A stretch of 64,000 nt of DNA from Pardosa pseudoannulata (GCA_032207245.1 CM063506.1:40554842-40618841); one strand, 5' to 3'. Shown: positions 13,873 through 25,494, numbered from the stretch's first letter. The notes: generated from the sequence alone by a model not told the origin. Made by a program: numbers and translations.

Positions 13873-14107
13873 AAGTTACTCCATGGCAACACAAGCGACT
13901 CTCAAGGACATCTGCACTTGCACGCGCGCCTGGCATCCTGCCAAAGATATAATTTGCATGTTTTTCTTCTCGCTTCTCGGCAGGTATAAAAGCTGAGGGA
14001 AAATGTAACCAGAGCACACAGAGAGCGCTTTTCAGTACTAAGTACGTACACCTTGAATAAATGTTTTATCTTAAATGGAGTCAGTTACTTAGTAGGTAAA
14101 ATCTACA
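13810..14107 (+). other. LTR-like promoter/poly(A) module
   Basis: A TATA box (TATAAAAG, 13985-13992) is followed about 70 bp later by AATAAA (14056-14061). A TGTGACAC block lies upstream after GCAT, and the downstream sequence ends ...CTACA. This spacing is usual for a retrotransposon LTR (U3 TATA, then R and the poly(A) signal). No internal region or matching second LTR was found. The (TA)n run at ~13830-13870 lies inside it. It could be a solo LTR or chance. Confidence 0.35.
13830..13870. repeat. (TA)n microsatellite
   Basis: About 40 bp of pure TA. Confidence 0.95.
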
Positions 14108-14132
14108 TGCAACCTCAACAGCAATCACCTAC

Positions 14133-14254
<122 letters not shown>

Positions 14255-14591
14255 GTCGTGATCCACAGTTAAGGCGAATGGAAAACAGTCTTCTTGATAA
14301 TAATAATTTTATTAAATTATCGTTTCTTCTAAAAGCAAAACCTGCGCCACTTTCATTGTTCATGGCGGAGCTAAGCGTGGAAGAGGTGTTGACCGCTCCA
14401 TGTCCACGTGTTGACTGATCTTATCTATTTGCAATCTCATCAAATTCTTCAAAAATGCTTCCGTCTGATCGGATGATCCCAAAAGCTTACTCGAGCTTGG
14501 GTCTTTTTCATTTATTTTATTATTATAAAAGAGTTCCCTTTTTAAAATCGTTTTTAACTGACGTAATTTCCAACTACCCCTTTTTTAGACC

Positions 14592-14594
<3 letters not shown>

Positions 14595-14648
<54 letters not shown>
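14595..14648. repeat. (AC)n(TA)n microsatellite abutting a MITE
   Basis: About 34 bp of AC and about 20 bp of TA end exactly at the TA target dinucleotide of the MITE that starts at 14649. Confidence 0.95.
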
Positions 14649-14774
14649 CAGGGTGTCCCAAAGTGACCGCATAAACTCTGCACAGATAGATTTCTCGTTG
14701 GGAGTACATAAAAACTGCCCAAAGAAGCGTTCCTGTACGGTCCATAGTTTACGAAGAAATGAGAAAACAAAGTA

Positions 14775-14789
14775 TGACGTCACTTCCGG
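14775..14789 (-). promoter_or_regulatory. ETS-CRE composite motif in left MITE arm
   Basis: On the minus strand this reads CCGGAAGTGACGTCA, an ETS core joined to a full cAMP response element. The motif match is exact. Binding or promoter activity here is inference. Confidence 0.5.
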
Positions 14790-15115
14790 TGAAAGAAAAA
14801 CATTTTATTAAACATATTAACAGCAGTATATGCACGGACGTACTCCCTACCAGTTTGTAAAGCATTTAGTTCGTAATTCCATTATATCGGCCGTACGTCA
14901 GGTACATGTCGCAGTAGTCATGAATACATGGCCACTATACGAAGATTACCTGTAGCTGCAAGATGCAGCCTTTTAAATACTAGTTGAACGGCGGATTAAC
15001 GTCATTGCATGGCGCGTGTGCATGCGTGACGCGATATGCGGGGTGAACGTTTTAAACATCATCGCCTGGAAATACTGTTGTTGATATGTCCAATAAAGTG
15101 ATTTTTTTTCTTGCA

Positions 15116-15130
15116 CCGGAAGTGACGTCA
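15116..15130 (+). promoter_or_regulatory. ETS-CRE composite motif in right MITE arm
   Basis: CCGGAAGTGACGTCA occurs exactly on the plus strand, so it mirrors the left-arm copy and points inward-to-outward symmetrically. Function is inferred only. Confidence 0.5.
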
Positions 15131-15715
15131 CACTTTCTTTTTCGCCTTTTTCTCGTAAACTATGGATCGTACAGGAACGCTTCTTTGGGCAGTTTTTATG
15201 TACTCCCAACGAAGAATCTAGCTGTGCAGAGTTTATGTAGTTGTTTTGGGACATCCCATACATATATACACATATAGAGAAAGATGAATGCTACAGTGAC
15301 TTTTACATTACTAAGTTCTGCATTTATTTATTAATGTCTCGTAGGTCTTTAAATCTAAATTAAACATCACATGATTTGTTCACATCGTCTGACACACTAA
15401 ACTCGTATTAGAATAATTGAAATGATAGAAATAACTAGTTGAAATGCATTAATTATGTTTTCGAGGCGGAGTCAGTGGTGTTTCATAACCTATTCCGAAT
15501 GTCTTCGTAGCAAGCTAATTGGGTTACGAGACACATGGCAATTCCCCATAGAGAAATGGATATTATAATGTTAATAGCACTAAAGTTTCCCCAGATTCTG
15601 TAATTAGAGTTTATGAAGCATATGAAAAATGCAATTTTCTAGTGGAGATATGTAATTTCATTGCCCTGCAGAAAATAATCTAATGTATAGTTAATCGTTA
15701 GAATGCAAAAGCGAA

Positions 15716-16618
15716 TGTAACCCTTTTAGGGTTGTACTAATGTATTGCAATTAGGGGAATAATGCTGGACCAGTTTGACAAATTTGTTAATACTTTAGAG
15801 AAAGGACAAAATAGGGATGATATTTATAAAATTTGGAAAGGAGAATATTGAATAATGAAGGGAGAATAAATTAAGGATGATTATATTCCCTTATTTATGT
15901 ATTTGATGTAAATATCAAATCTATTATTAAAATCGAAAAAATAATTTATCTTTTACAATTAGTTTTTGCACATAAATAAAATCATTGTTTGGTCATATCT
16001 TTATAGTGTGCATATATATGTCTGTGTGTATCCTCGTCTGTGATAAATTTATTATATGCGAGTAATATAGTCTAATATATAATACAATCAAGTACAGAAA
16101 TATATATATGCATGTAATATATCAGAATTATTTCACTTTAATATTTCCTTAAAAGCCTCCTCTCTCCCATTCTAATTCCTTAAAATCTTTTTCCCAGCCT
16201 CTAAATATCTTAATCAAATTAGTATCCTCGACTTAAAATTCTTTCGATATATTTCCCAAAGCTTTCTGTCCTATAGATGTAAATTTTCTGTCTATTCAAC
16301 ACGTTTTCTAGCTGTCTCCGGCAAATAGCCCAGCATATTTCCTGATCTTAACAGTTTAATTCGCTGACTAAGTTTCTTGTCTTTTGGGAAAATTCTTTCT
16401 GTCTTCACTCTTATGTGCACCTCTGTTCGAGCAAAGTGATTTTTGTGTCTTTCTTTTGTCTGTCGTTGACTCGTTATGATGTCCTTTTTAGCAGGTTTTA
16501 AATAAAGTTTTAATTAGACTTGTTCTGTTCTCTTCAATGTGGCCCGACTACACCGTTATTACTGCTAGATGATTCTCCTTGCCCAGTGCCCAGGCAAATA
16601 AAAACAATAGGGGCTACA
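15716..16618 (+). mobile_element. Possible solo LTR containing repeat R, copy 2
   Basis: The block starts TGTAACCC and ends GGGCTACA, a short imperfect inverted repeat with TG...CA ends. An AATAAA at ~16501 lies about 115 bp from the right end. Repeat R (16135-16445) lies inside and matches 9355-9715 in inverse orientation. A lone copy of the 18-kb minisatellite unit lies at ~16005-16115. No convincing 4-6 bp target duplication was seen, so the LTR boundaries are tentative. Confidence 0.35.
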
Positions 16619-16658
16619 TAATTATTATGACAATTGAAAATTAATTTTTACATGCATA

Positions 16659-17854
16659 CACACTGAAGAACCCCCCAAAATTGGTACACTTGCCTAATGT
16701 CGTGTAGGGGCCTCTTGAGCACACAGAAATGCCGCAATACGACGCGGCATGGACTCGACTAATGTCTGAAGTAGTGCTGGAGGTAATTGACACCATGAAT
16801 CCTGCAGGGCTGTCCATAAACCCCTAATAGTACGAGGTGGTGGAGATATCTTCTGAACAGCACATTGCAATGCATCCCAGATAAGCTCAATAACGTTCAT
16901 GTCTGGGAATTTTTAAGTCCATCGGAAGTCTTTAAAGTCAGAAGAGTGTTCCTGGAGCCACTCTGTAGCCATTCTGGAATTGTGGCGTGTCGCATTGTCC
17001 TTCTGAAATTCCCAAGTCCATCGGAATGCACAGTGGATATGAATGTGTGCAGGTATTCAGACAGGATAGTAACATGCGTGTCACCCGTCAGAGTAGCATC
17101 TAGACGTATCAGGGCTCTACATCACTCTAACTGCAAGAGCCCCTTACCATCACAGAGCCTCCACCAGCTCCAACAGTACCCTGTTGACAAGCCGGGTCCA
17201 TGGTTTTATGAGTTTGTGTCCATACTCGTACACGTCTATCAGCTCGATACAATTTAAAACGAGACTCCGCAGACCAGGCAACGTGTTTTCAGTCATCTAC
17301 AGCCCAATGTCGGTGTTGATTAGTCCAGACGAGGCTTAAAGCTTTGTGTCTGCAGTAATCAAGGGTACATGAGTGGGCCTCCGGCATCGAAAGCCCATAT
17401 TGATGATGTTTCGTTGACTGGTTTTGTTGATGGCCCAGATTGAAATCTGCAGCAATTTGCGGTAGGGTTGCATTTCTGTCACGTTTAATGTTTCTCCCCA
17501 GTCGTCTTTAGTCCCTTTTTTGCACGATTTTTTTTTTACCTGCGATGTCAAAGGTATGATGTTTTACCGGATTCTCGATTTACGGTGGACTCGTGAAATA
17601 GTCGTAAGGAAAAATCCAAATTTCATCGTTACCTCGGAGATGCAATGTCTCATCTCTAGTGCGCCGACTATAATCCCACGTTCAAACTCACTTAAATCTT
17701 GATAGCCTGCCATTTTAGCAGCCGTAACCGATCTAACAACTGTTCTAGACACTTGTCTTATTTAGGGGTTGACGACAGCAGTGCCGTATTCTGATTGGTT
17801 CCTTATTTCTATTTGCATACGCATGCCTATACTAGTTTTCTTAGCTGTTCAGCG
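16659..17854 (-). mobile_element. Tc1-like transposon, decayed, ~1.2 kb
   Basis: TA dinucleotides flank the element (16657-16658 and 17855-17856). The left end CACACTGAAGAACCCCCC and the reverse complement of the right end CGCTGAACAGCTAAGAAAAC form an imperfect ~30-bp inverted repeat that continues into TTGCCTAAT / AGGCATGCGTA. The interior holds a full-length but broken minus-strand transposase. Its right boundary abuts the 18-kb minisatellite. Confidence 0.85.
16694..17752 (-). pseudogene. Decayed Tc1-like transposase, D-36-E spacing
   Basis: The N-terminus near 17720 reads MAGYQDLSEFERGIIVGA and then a helix-turn-helix tail (ISEVTMKFGFFLTTISRV). Further down lies NIINMGFRCRRPTHVPLIT (about 17400). 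The catalytic second Asp is in FQKDNATRHNSRMATEWLQ (about 17010) and the final Glu in MNVIELIWDALQ (about 16895). I count 36 residues between them, reading through one in-frame stop, against 34 in classical Tc1. The C-terminus reads LPPALLQTLVESMPRRIAA. The frame is broken by shifts and stops. The spacing resembles the DD36E ('Incomer') lineage, but that assignment needs a phylogeny. Confidence 0.85.
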
Positions 17855-17856
17855 TA

Positions 17857-19970
17857 CATGTTTGTGTGTACTTGTGTCTGTGATAAGTTCATCATATGCG
17901 ATTAATGTTATCTAATATGTAATACCAACAAGCACAGGAATGAGTGTATGGGCAAATACACGTCTGTAATAAGTTCATGACATGAGATAAATATTATCTA
18001 ACACCAAATACTCGCAAATACAAGAATGTGTGTGTACATATACAAGTCTGTGTGTACCTGAGTCTGTGATAAGTTCATTACTTACGATAAATATTATCTA
18101 ATACAAGCAAGTATAAGAATGTGTGTGTTTGTGCATGTACATGTCTGTTCTGTGTACTTGCGTCTTTGATAAGTTCATTACATGCGATAAATACTATATA
18201 ATATCTAATACCTGCAAGTACAAGAATGTGTGTGTGCATATACATGTCTGTATGTACCTGTGACTGTGATAAGTTCATTATTTGCGATTAATATTATCTA
18301 ATATCTAATACCCGCAAGTACAGAAATACTTATAACACCTGTGTGTGCCATTTCATTATATGCGATTAAAACAAAGGACATGAATTGATGCAGGTTATCA
18401 GACAGGATGTTTAGTACAAGAATGTGTGTGTGTGTGTGCATATACATGTCTGTGGTGTATACTTGTGTCTTTGATAAGTTCATTACATCCGATAAATGTT
18501 ATCTATTCTCTAATACCTGCAAGTACAAGAATGTGTGTGTACATATATACAAGTCTGTGTGCACCTGTAACTGTGATAAGTTCATTATTTGCAATTAATA
18601 TTATCTAATATCTAATACCCGCAAGTACAGAAATACTTATAACACCTGTGTGTGCCATTTCATTATATGCGATTAAAACAAAGGACATGAATGGGTACAG
18701 ATTTTCAGACAGGATGCTTAGTACAAGAATATGTGTGTGTGTGTATACATGTCTGTGGTGTGTACTTGCGTCTTTGAGAAGTTTATTACATTCGATAAAT
18801 ATTATCTAATATCTAATACCTGCAAGTATAAGTGTTTGTATATACAAGTCTGTGTGCACCTGTAACTATGATAAGTTCATTATTTGCGATTAATATTATC
18901 TAATCTAATACCCGCAAGTACAGAAATGTTTATATACACCTGTGCGTGTGATTAAAACAATGGACATTAATGGGTGCAGGTTATCAGATAGGATGCTTAG
19001 TACAAGAATGTATGGTGTGTACTTGCGTCTTTGATAAGTTTATTACATGCGATAAATATTGTCTAATACCTGTAAGTACAAAAATGTGTGTGTGCATATA
19101 CAAGTCTGTGTGTACCTGTAACTGTGATAAGTTCATTATTTGCAATTAATATTATCTAATATCTAATACCTGCAAGTACAGAAATACTTATAACACCTGT
19201 GTGTGCCATTTCATTATATGCGATTAAAACAAAGGACATGAATGGGTACAGGTGGTCAGATAGGATGCTTAGTACAAGAATGTGTGTATGTGCATATATA
19301 TACATGTCTGTGGAGTGTACTTGCGTCTTTGAGAAGTTTATTACATGTGATAAATATTATCTAATATCTAATACCTTCAAGTACAAGTGTTTGTATATAC
19401 AAGTCTGTGTGTACCTGTAACCGTGATAAGTTCATTATTTGCGTTTAATATTATCTAATCTAATACCCAGAAGTACAGAAATGTTTATATACACCTGTGT
19501 GTGTGTTTTCATTACATGCGATTAAAACAATGGACATGAATGGGTGCAGGTTATCAGACAGGATGCTTAGTACAAGAATATGTGGTGTGTACTTGCGCCT
19601 TTGATAACTTTATTACATGCGATAAATATCATCTAATACCTGCAAGTACAAGCATGTGTGTGTGCATATACAAGTCTGTGTGTACCTGTAACTGTGATAA
19701 GTTCATTATTTGAGATTAATATTATCTAATATCTAATATCCACAAGTACAGAAATGTTTGTACACACCTGTGTGTGCGATTTCCTTATATGCGATTAAAA
19801 TTATCTAATATCTAATACCTCCAAGTACATAAATGTCCGTGTGTACCTGTGTATGGAAAAAGTTCATTATATGTGATTAATATCTAATACCACTAATTAC
19901 AGGAATATGCATGTCTGTGTGTACCTCAGTCTGTGATATGTCCATTTACATGTGATAAATACTCTTTTAT
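17857..19970. repeat. Minisatellite, ~100-bp units with 270-310-bp higher-order period
   Basis: A unit of roughly 100 bp recurs about 20 times: ATAAGTTCATTA, then GCGATAAATATTATCTAATA, then TACCTGCAAGTACA, then a GTGTGTGCATATACA(A/T)GTCTGTGTG block. A variant unit containing GATTAAAACAAAGGACATG occurs at 18371, 18678, 18957, 19229 and 19527 (spacing 307, 279, 272 and 298). This shows a higher-order repeat of about three units. ORFs across it are artefacts. Confidence 0.92.
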
Positions 19971-21016
19971 TAAAGTTGTTCTGAATAATCTGTTTAAGTA
20001 TAAACATCTTTATTATGCGTCGTTCTGAATTGTATTTATTGAAGCGATGTCTTATTTTGTAGCCAATTATTTCTATTCTACTTTCATCATCTTTCTGAAA
20101 TCTGGGGAAGAAAAACAAATTTCTCCTTGAACAGCAAAAGAGGTCACACGGGCAAGGACACAGTAGTCTAGTAGGGGATGACAAATTATAATGTAAGGGA
20201 AAATGATGGTCATAAATTCACATTTTTTTGCTATCTTCAGAGCATTTAAACTCTTCTTCAGTTTCTTAGAAGTTATTGCCCAATCGGTAATTGCAAAATC
20301 TGATACAAGATAGTGAAACATGTAGAAAAAGCTTTTAGTTTTGTATCTAACGTAATTGAAGTATCGGAGAAAACTATAGAGCATAAATGGAATTTTTTTT
20401 TCTCTCTAAAATCTAAGAATCCAACATAACTTGTTTTCAAACGGGGAATCTCTGATTGACCCATAAAACTATTCATTTGGAAAGAATTTTCGTTTGAACT
20501 TTTTTGTATCAAAGTAACACCGAATAAAAATTATTTCTTAGAATGCTATTAAATATTTTAAACATTATCTCAAACATTTAAAAAAAATTTAAATTTAAGT
20601 TGATGGGGGGACTTACACAGTGTTTTTATAAATTATTAACTTTGAATTTCGAAAAATTGCACAAATATAATTTGAAATATAAGTATATTAACCAAATTAA
20701 ATTTGTTTCTTAAAATGAACATTTATATAAAATTCAATTTTTTTCATAGAATTTTCGTTAATTTTTAAAAGGTTTTTGAGATTTTATTTTTAATAGATTC
20801 TAACAAAATGTTTAGTAAATGTTCCTACCATACATTAAATTAATCTGGGTACCCATTTTAAATTTCGGCCTTATTTACTTTTTTGTCTTCTATTGTTTAA
20901 AATTAAAATTAGAAAATGTGAAAACTCCTCATTTGACTCATACAAGGAAATTGAAGTTTTTTGCAAAGAAAATAGTTATAAATTAATTTAAATGAAATTT
21001 TTATTAACAAAAAAAT
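19971..21016. other. AT-rich region, no assigned feature
   Basis: Two overlapping minus-strand ORFs (20073-20384, 20273-20512) are Phe/Lys/Ile-rich. One has a weak resemblance to a transposase segment (RYKTKSFFYMFHYL), too weak for a call. Confidence 0.4.
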
Positions 21017-21286
21017 TCATGGAAAATATTTTTTACATATAAAATCTGGTTTTGAAACACATTTTTCGCAAACATTTCTATTACGTTTAGAACAATGGTT
21101 TCTACATCTGTTTCTTTTGCATGATTGGTGAACTTGACAATTCTTCGGTGCGTCAGTAGCATGAATTTCTGTCATTGGAATGGAAGTGTTCTCGACTTCT
21201 TCTCTATATATACTTCTTAGCTCTTCAGGCAATCGGAAAAATAAAATCTTGACTGTTGCTGAGGCCTGATAACCAATGAACTTCAT
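21017..21286 (-). pseudogene. Probable piggyBac transposase C-terminal fragment
   Basis: The frame ends in a Cys/His/Arg cluster (CQVHQSCKRNRCRNHCSKRN, then CEKCVSKPDFICKKYF) and a stop. This resembles the cysteine-rich domain that closes many piggyBac transposases. It is preceded by an acidic linker (LPEELRSIYREEVENTSIPM). The catalytic core is absent. The cysteine spacing is visible, but the family call comes from resemblance alone. Confidence 0.5.
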
Positions 21287-21455
21287 GAACCAATAAACTT
21301 CATGTTACGCTATTAACTGTTAAACCATTCTATGAGTTAAATTGGCTCACAACCGGGAAAATAGGTGTACCACATTTGATAATGCGAAATGAAGGGGTCT
21401 GCGGGGAAGAGAAATGAAAGTTTACATATATTTTATTAACTAAAACCAACGTATG

Positions 21456-21540
<85 letters not shown>
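21456..21540. repeat. (TA)n microsatellite
   Basis: About 85 bp of pure TA. Confidence 0.97.
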
Positions 21541-21545
<5 letters not shown>

Positions 21546-22199
21546 CAAATTTTTAACGAGTCAAATTGGCTCGGTCCGTAAATTTAGTGTTAAACTCAAT
21601 TTAAGTTTCGAAAGCCCGAATTTTTCTCTGAAATTCTATGCATAGTGGTTAAAATATTTCCTATAAATTAACTATTCAGTTATATACAAAACTATACCCT
21701 AAATATGTTTGAAAGTTATTTTTAAGTAATATTACAAAAATAAAAGAAAACAATAAATTAGCTCATACGGAACATTCTAAAAATCAGCAATATATTTCAG
21801 TAAAATAAAATTAAAAAAAATTATCCGATATTTAATAAAATATTTAAAATGCGATTCTTATTTTTTAATTATTATTTTATTATATTTATGATAATTTATA
21901 CATCTTAATGTAATGTTACCGTAAGCATATGTTATGTAAAAACAATTAAGATATCAATTTTTCCTAAACAAAAAATATTTGGTAAATGTCTGAATTTTTT
22001 TTTTAATATGGTAATTTTTACTGTTTGAAACATTAATTGTAAATAACTTATTTTATACGCTACAACAGGGTTACTTAAACTTTTTGGTGTGGGGACCCTA
22101 TAAGCATTGCTCAAATCCGTCAACAGCTCGAGTGAAAGAGTTTCTTCACTTGTACTGCAATATACTTTTGCAATTTTAGATCATTAACCTAAACTTTAA
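21541..22199. other. AT-rich, transposon debris
   Basis: No gene. A block at 22066-22105 (CAGGGTTACTTAAAC, then GGGGACCC) looks like a single hAT terminus without a partner. Confidence 0.35.
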
Positions 22200-22697
22200 C
22201 CCATTAACACATTTGAGGACAGTCAAAAAATGGTTTGTAGAGTTTTGTTTTCTTGAAACGATTCTTCCTTTTTAATGGAAATAGATAATAATCTTATGAA
22301 TAATCTCCCAAGTTTTCAAATATGATCTTATCTATAATTTTGTCATTTTTATCGGCATTTTATGATTTTCAAGCTTAGAATAGGAACATATTATGACCGG
22401 TATTCTGAATGTATACCGGTCAAAATCATGGCGAATAGCCATATCTGTAATAAGTCATCTCTTTTCAGTACTTTTCTCATATATGATAGCAAATATATCT
22501 CTTATCACGAAGTTTTCCATTTTCTTTAAAGACATCTTATGTTTTAAAATGACACCTCCACACTAATGATGACTTGATGTCATATTTAAAGGTGTTTAAA
22601 TTTCATATTTTGTTCTACTTCCAGGTGTCTATAATAGCTTCTATGTTAAGTATTTACTAATATATATAGTCATCAGAAATATCCGGGCGTTAATGGG
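22200..22697. mobile_element. piggyBac-like MITE, ~498 bp, old
   Basis: The ends CCCATTAACAC... and ...GCGTTAATGGG are inverted. The left flank is TTAA (22196-22199) while the right flank has decayed to TTTT. The left subterminal GAGGACAGTC is shared with the piggyBac-type left end at 25734 (AAGGACAGTGG). An internal hairpin GACCGGTAT...ATACCGGTC lies near 22394-22425. Confidence 0.55.
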
Positions 22698-22902
22698 TTT
22701 TTCGAATTAGTGTTACGCTAGACTGAAGACGTGTGTCATCGAGGGATGGACATCTGCATTTGTTGTAACTACTCTAAGGATCGGCCGAGAATACATATAC
22801 CAAGAGAATATAAAGATGTCCTACCCCAGAGAGGCAAAAGTTTCTCAAGGTGAAAGATGCCACGCCCACCCTCGCTTACAGCTACAATTTTTAATTTCCC
22901 AG

Positions 22903-23432
22903 AATGATTGAATTTAAAATTATCACATACGGACTTAATCTAATATTTTAGCCAACTATAAAAGAAAATTATTTACGTAACATCCAAGTGTTCATTGATA
23001 AAACGTATGAAAATAATTCAGACGATATTTAAATTTAAATTAAGAAATGATTTAATGAGATAGTTAAAGGGATGACCTCATAATGCTAGGAAAAAAATGT
23101 TATTTTTACCTATTTATTATGTGATAAATAAATCACCTGCTCTTAAATGGGAAAAATAGGACTTGAAATAACGGCATTAAACGCTCGAAAAGGGGTGAAG
23201 GGGGTGGCTTTCTAACGTTTTAAAGACAGTATTTTTTTGCTGTGATATGAAGACTATTTATACCAATCTATTTTGAAATCGGATCGATAGTTTAGGAGAA
23301 GTTGAATTTACTCTTTGAATTTTGCTAACCCTAACTCATCAAGAATCCAATATGGATACCTCTATCCATTCCAGGTCTCACCGCTTCGTAAATTCGAGAA
23401 CAGACGGACAGATAACTTAGGCTATTATATAT
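22903..23432 (+). repeat. Dispersed repeat D, copy 1 (~530 bp)
   Basis: It aligns along its whole length with 41213-41742 in the same orientation, both copies ~530 bp. Shared blocks include AATTTAAAATTATCACATA, TCCAATATGGATRCCTCTAT, CCGCTTCRTAAATTCGAG and ACAGACGGACAGATAACTT. The family is unknown. The 93-codon ORF crossing its end is not convincing. Confidence 0.85.
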
Positions 23433-23638
23433 TGGATAATGCGTCTAAACATTTGTGTTTTCCCTGTATTGCCTTTATTGAAATACATTATGTAAAACAA
23501 TTCGGGAATTTTAAAATTTTTATAAATAGTATAAATAAAAAATTTGTATCCATCCCTAAACTCAATTCTATCTTGTTACTTTGTGTTACGAAGTAAAAAA
23601 TCCATTTTATTTATCCTTTCGCATCTTTTAGTAGTTAA

Positions 23639-23902
23639 CACTAAACATACCAACACTTAATACATACCTATTTCTACCATAGCGGGTCAAATGACCGGAC
23701 TTTATTTTTCTGATTATAAATGTATGAATAAGAAAATTGGAAGGGAATAGACAAATAAGCTTTATTATAATTTAACAAAATTGTATATTGTCAATTTTTA
23801 TGTATTGCAAAAACAAAGAATAAGAATTTTTAATTCATTTCACACCGCATTTTTTACATAAACCTTATGGGTCATTTGACCAGTTATATGGTATGTTTAG
23901 TG
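23639..23902. mobile_element. piggyBac-type MITE, 264 bp, perfect 14-bp TIRs, TTAA flanks
   Basis: CACTAAACATACCA at the left end is exactly inverted at the right end (TGGTATGTTTAGTG). Both ends abut TTAA (23635-23638 and 23903-23906), the target site of piggyBac elements. Subterminal GGGTCAAATGACC and GGGTCATTTGACC form a second symmetric pair. There is no coding content. Confidence 0.92.
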
Positions 23903-23906
23903 TTAA

Positions 23907-25148
23907 ATTATCTTTCTTACTGCTATTATACACTCTAAGTCAAAAATCTCAGGAATAACGGGCTAGGCCCATAGAATCCTGTTGACCAATATCCTGAAGG
24001 AAACTCACTTTTATTATAGTGTATATAGTATCAGATTTATTTTACCTATTTTTATTACATGTATGCAAATTTATAAATTTTAATTGTTCTATTATTAGTT
24101 TAGGAATAATAACTTTAATAGGAATAATTAATTCACACATATAAGCACAGTGAATCCTACATAGGTACTCTACATTTTTTGCTGGCTATGTTAGTTCTAA
24201 TGTCTAATATAAGCAATCATGAATAAAGTCATTGCTGAAATGCTGACGGCAATATTTTTTACATTTTGAAAAGTTCTCATATATAAAAAGTAACTTCGAG
24301 GTTAGGTTCCTATCGAATTTTTTTATAAATATTTTATTCCATTATTTTGCAGCCTTTTAAAGATTAAAATTAGGATGAATTGTCATTGCAAATTTAGAAA
24401 TATTCCGATGAATAAATGTGCTAAATTATGCATTAAAAATAATACAGACAGACATTTCTACAGTGTGCTGCAATTTAAAAACTTTCTAGCCAAGATATAT
24501 TTTTGGATCAATAATTTAAATTTTCAGAAAAGAAGGTATTTAGCGTATAATCTATTAGAAGTGATGCGCGTTGTTAATCAAAGCATCAAGATGAATACTT
24601 GTTCTTCAAATAAAGGATTTCAGCGAATGATATATGTATGAACACTAAAGAATAAACACGAATACGTAAGTTGATCATTTATTTAAAGGTACACAATTAA
24701 AAATTGCTATCCAAAGCATGAAATTAAAATTAATATTTGACGTGATAACATTAAAAAATATTTAAAAATTATCTTAAAAATTATTTCAACATTAAAAAAG
24801 ATTTACAGGTGAAATTCTTTATAATACTGACTATACAATAGTTGTCAATTCAATATCAACAAGTCAAAATTGTAGAATTAGAATTCATAACAGTCCTACT
24901 AATTGTTCAGTTCATTAATAAAAATTTAACATTGATTTAAAATGAAATATGAAATGTTTTATAAAAAGACTTCACTACAAAAATCATTGGATAAAATGGA
25001 TTTGTATGTAAATTTCGATGTTAAATGTCAATGAAGTTCTACTTTAAGATATTAAAATTAACGTGTCATTCCAATTGAAAATGGATGTCAACGATAGATG
25101 AGTTTATGATACTTCTAATTTCATGCAATTGGTGCTTTCTCAGGCAAT
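23907..25148. other. AT-rich; downstream region of the minus-strand host gene
   Basis: On the minus strand this follows the stop codon of the candidate gene, so its 3' UTR probably lies in the upper part. A minus-strand AATAAA candidate lies at about 24678. An 88-codon plus-strand ORF at 24375-24641 is discussed under rejected items. Confidence 0.35.
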
Positions 25149-25494
25149 TCATTGCTTATTTGAAGGAACAACCAACTTAGACTTCTTTTGGCTAGACGTT
25201 CCAGGTCTCCTTGGTCCATTCAGCGCTAATTCAATTTCATCAATCAGTCTCGAATTCATTTCTAAAACTGCATTTCTTTCTGCTGAGTTAAGTCTTTCTC
25301 CAAAGTAGTGTAAAACAACACCTACCCATATCCTACTATCATGTCTAGTGATATGATATTGTTTCGTATCGTAGCAGTGAGCTATCATTTCCAAGACGCA
25401 TGCATTAGCCACCAAAAATTGAGTCGTAAAATCAGCATTAACCTCCCTCATATAACTCGAAACCATATCCAACAAGTATCGCCAAAGATTCGCC
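25149..25494 (-). CDS. Candidate host gene, terminal coding exon
   Basis: On the minus strand TTTCATTCTAG at 25495 forms a good splice acceptor. The frame is open from there to a stop at 25149-25151, about 115 codons. Amino acid use is balanced and helical in look (DMVSSYMREVNADFTTQFLV, ERLNSAERNAVLEMNSRLID). It ends in a basic Ser/Lys/Pro-rich tail (GPRRPGTSSQKKSKL). No transposon motif is visible. The exon enters in phase 2 (first base completes AG|G), which matches the donor phase of the exon at 38320. The family is not recognised. RNA evidence could show extra small exons in the intron. Confidence 0.6.

Larger units (their letters stand above)
14649..15258. mobile_element. Tc1/mariner-type MITE with ~170-bp inverted repeats
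   Basis: The left end CAGGGTGTCCCAAAGTGAC pairs with the right end ...TTTGGGACATCCC. The arms then align for about 170 bp, including exact blocks GGGAGTACATAAAAACTGCC and AAAGAAGCGTTCCTGTACG. The flanks are TA. The ~245-bp centre has no transposase, so it must be mobilised in trans. Each arm contains CCGGAAGTGACGTCA (15116-15130 on plus, 14775-14789 on minus). Confidence 0.88.

Noticed and set aside
17857..19970. A CRISPR-like array of repeats and spacers.
   Set aside because: Units are contiguous and similar throughout, with no conserved-repeat/unique-spacer alternation, and the DNA is eukaryotic.
20073..20512. Minus-strand ORFs vaguely resembling a piggyBac core segment.
   Set aside because: They lie downstream of, not upstream of, the Cys-rich C-terminal fragment at 21017 on the same strand, and the similarity is weak.
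22066..22110. A hAT-like terminus (CAGGGTTACTTAAAC, then GGGGACCC).
   Set aside because: No matching second end or 8-bp duplication was found, so no element can be delimited.
24352..24644. An 88-codon plus-strand ORF preceded by TTATTTTGCAG and followed by AATAAA, resembling a terminal exon.
   Set aside because: Composition is what AT-rich random sequence gives (Asn, Lys, Ile, Phe), there is no recognisable domain and no partner exon was found.
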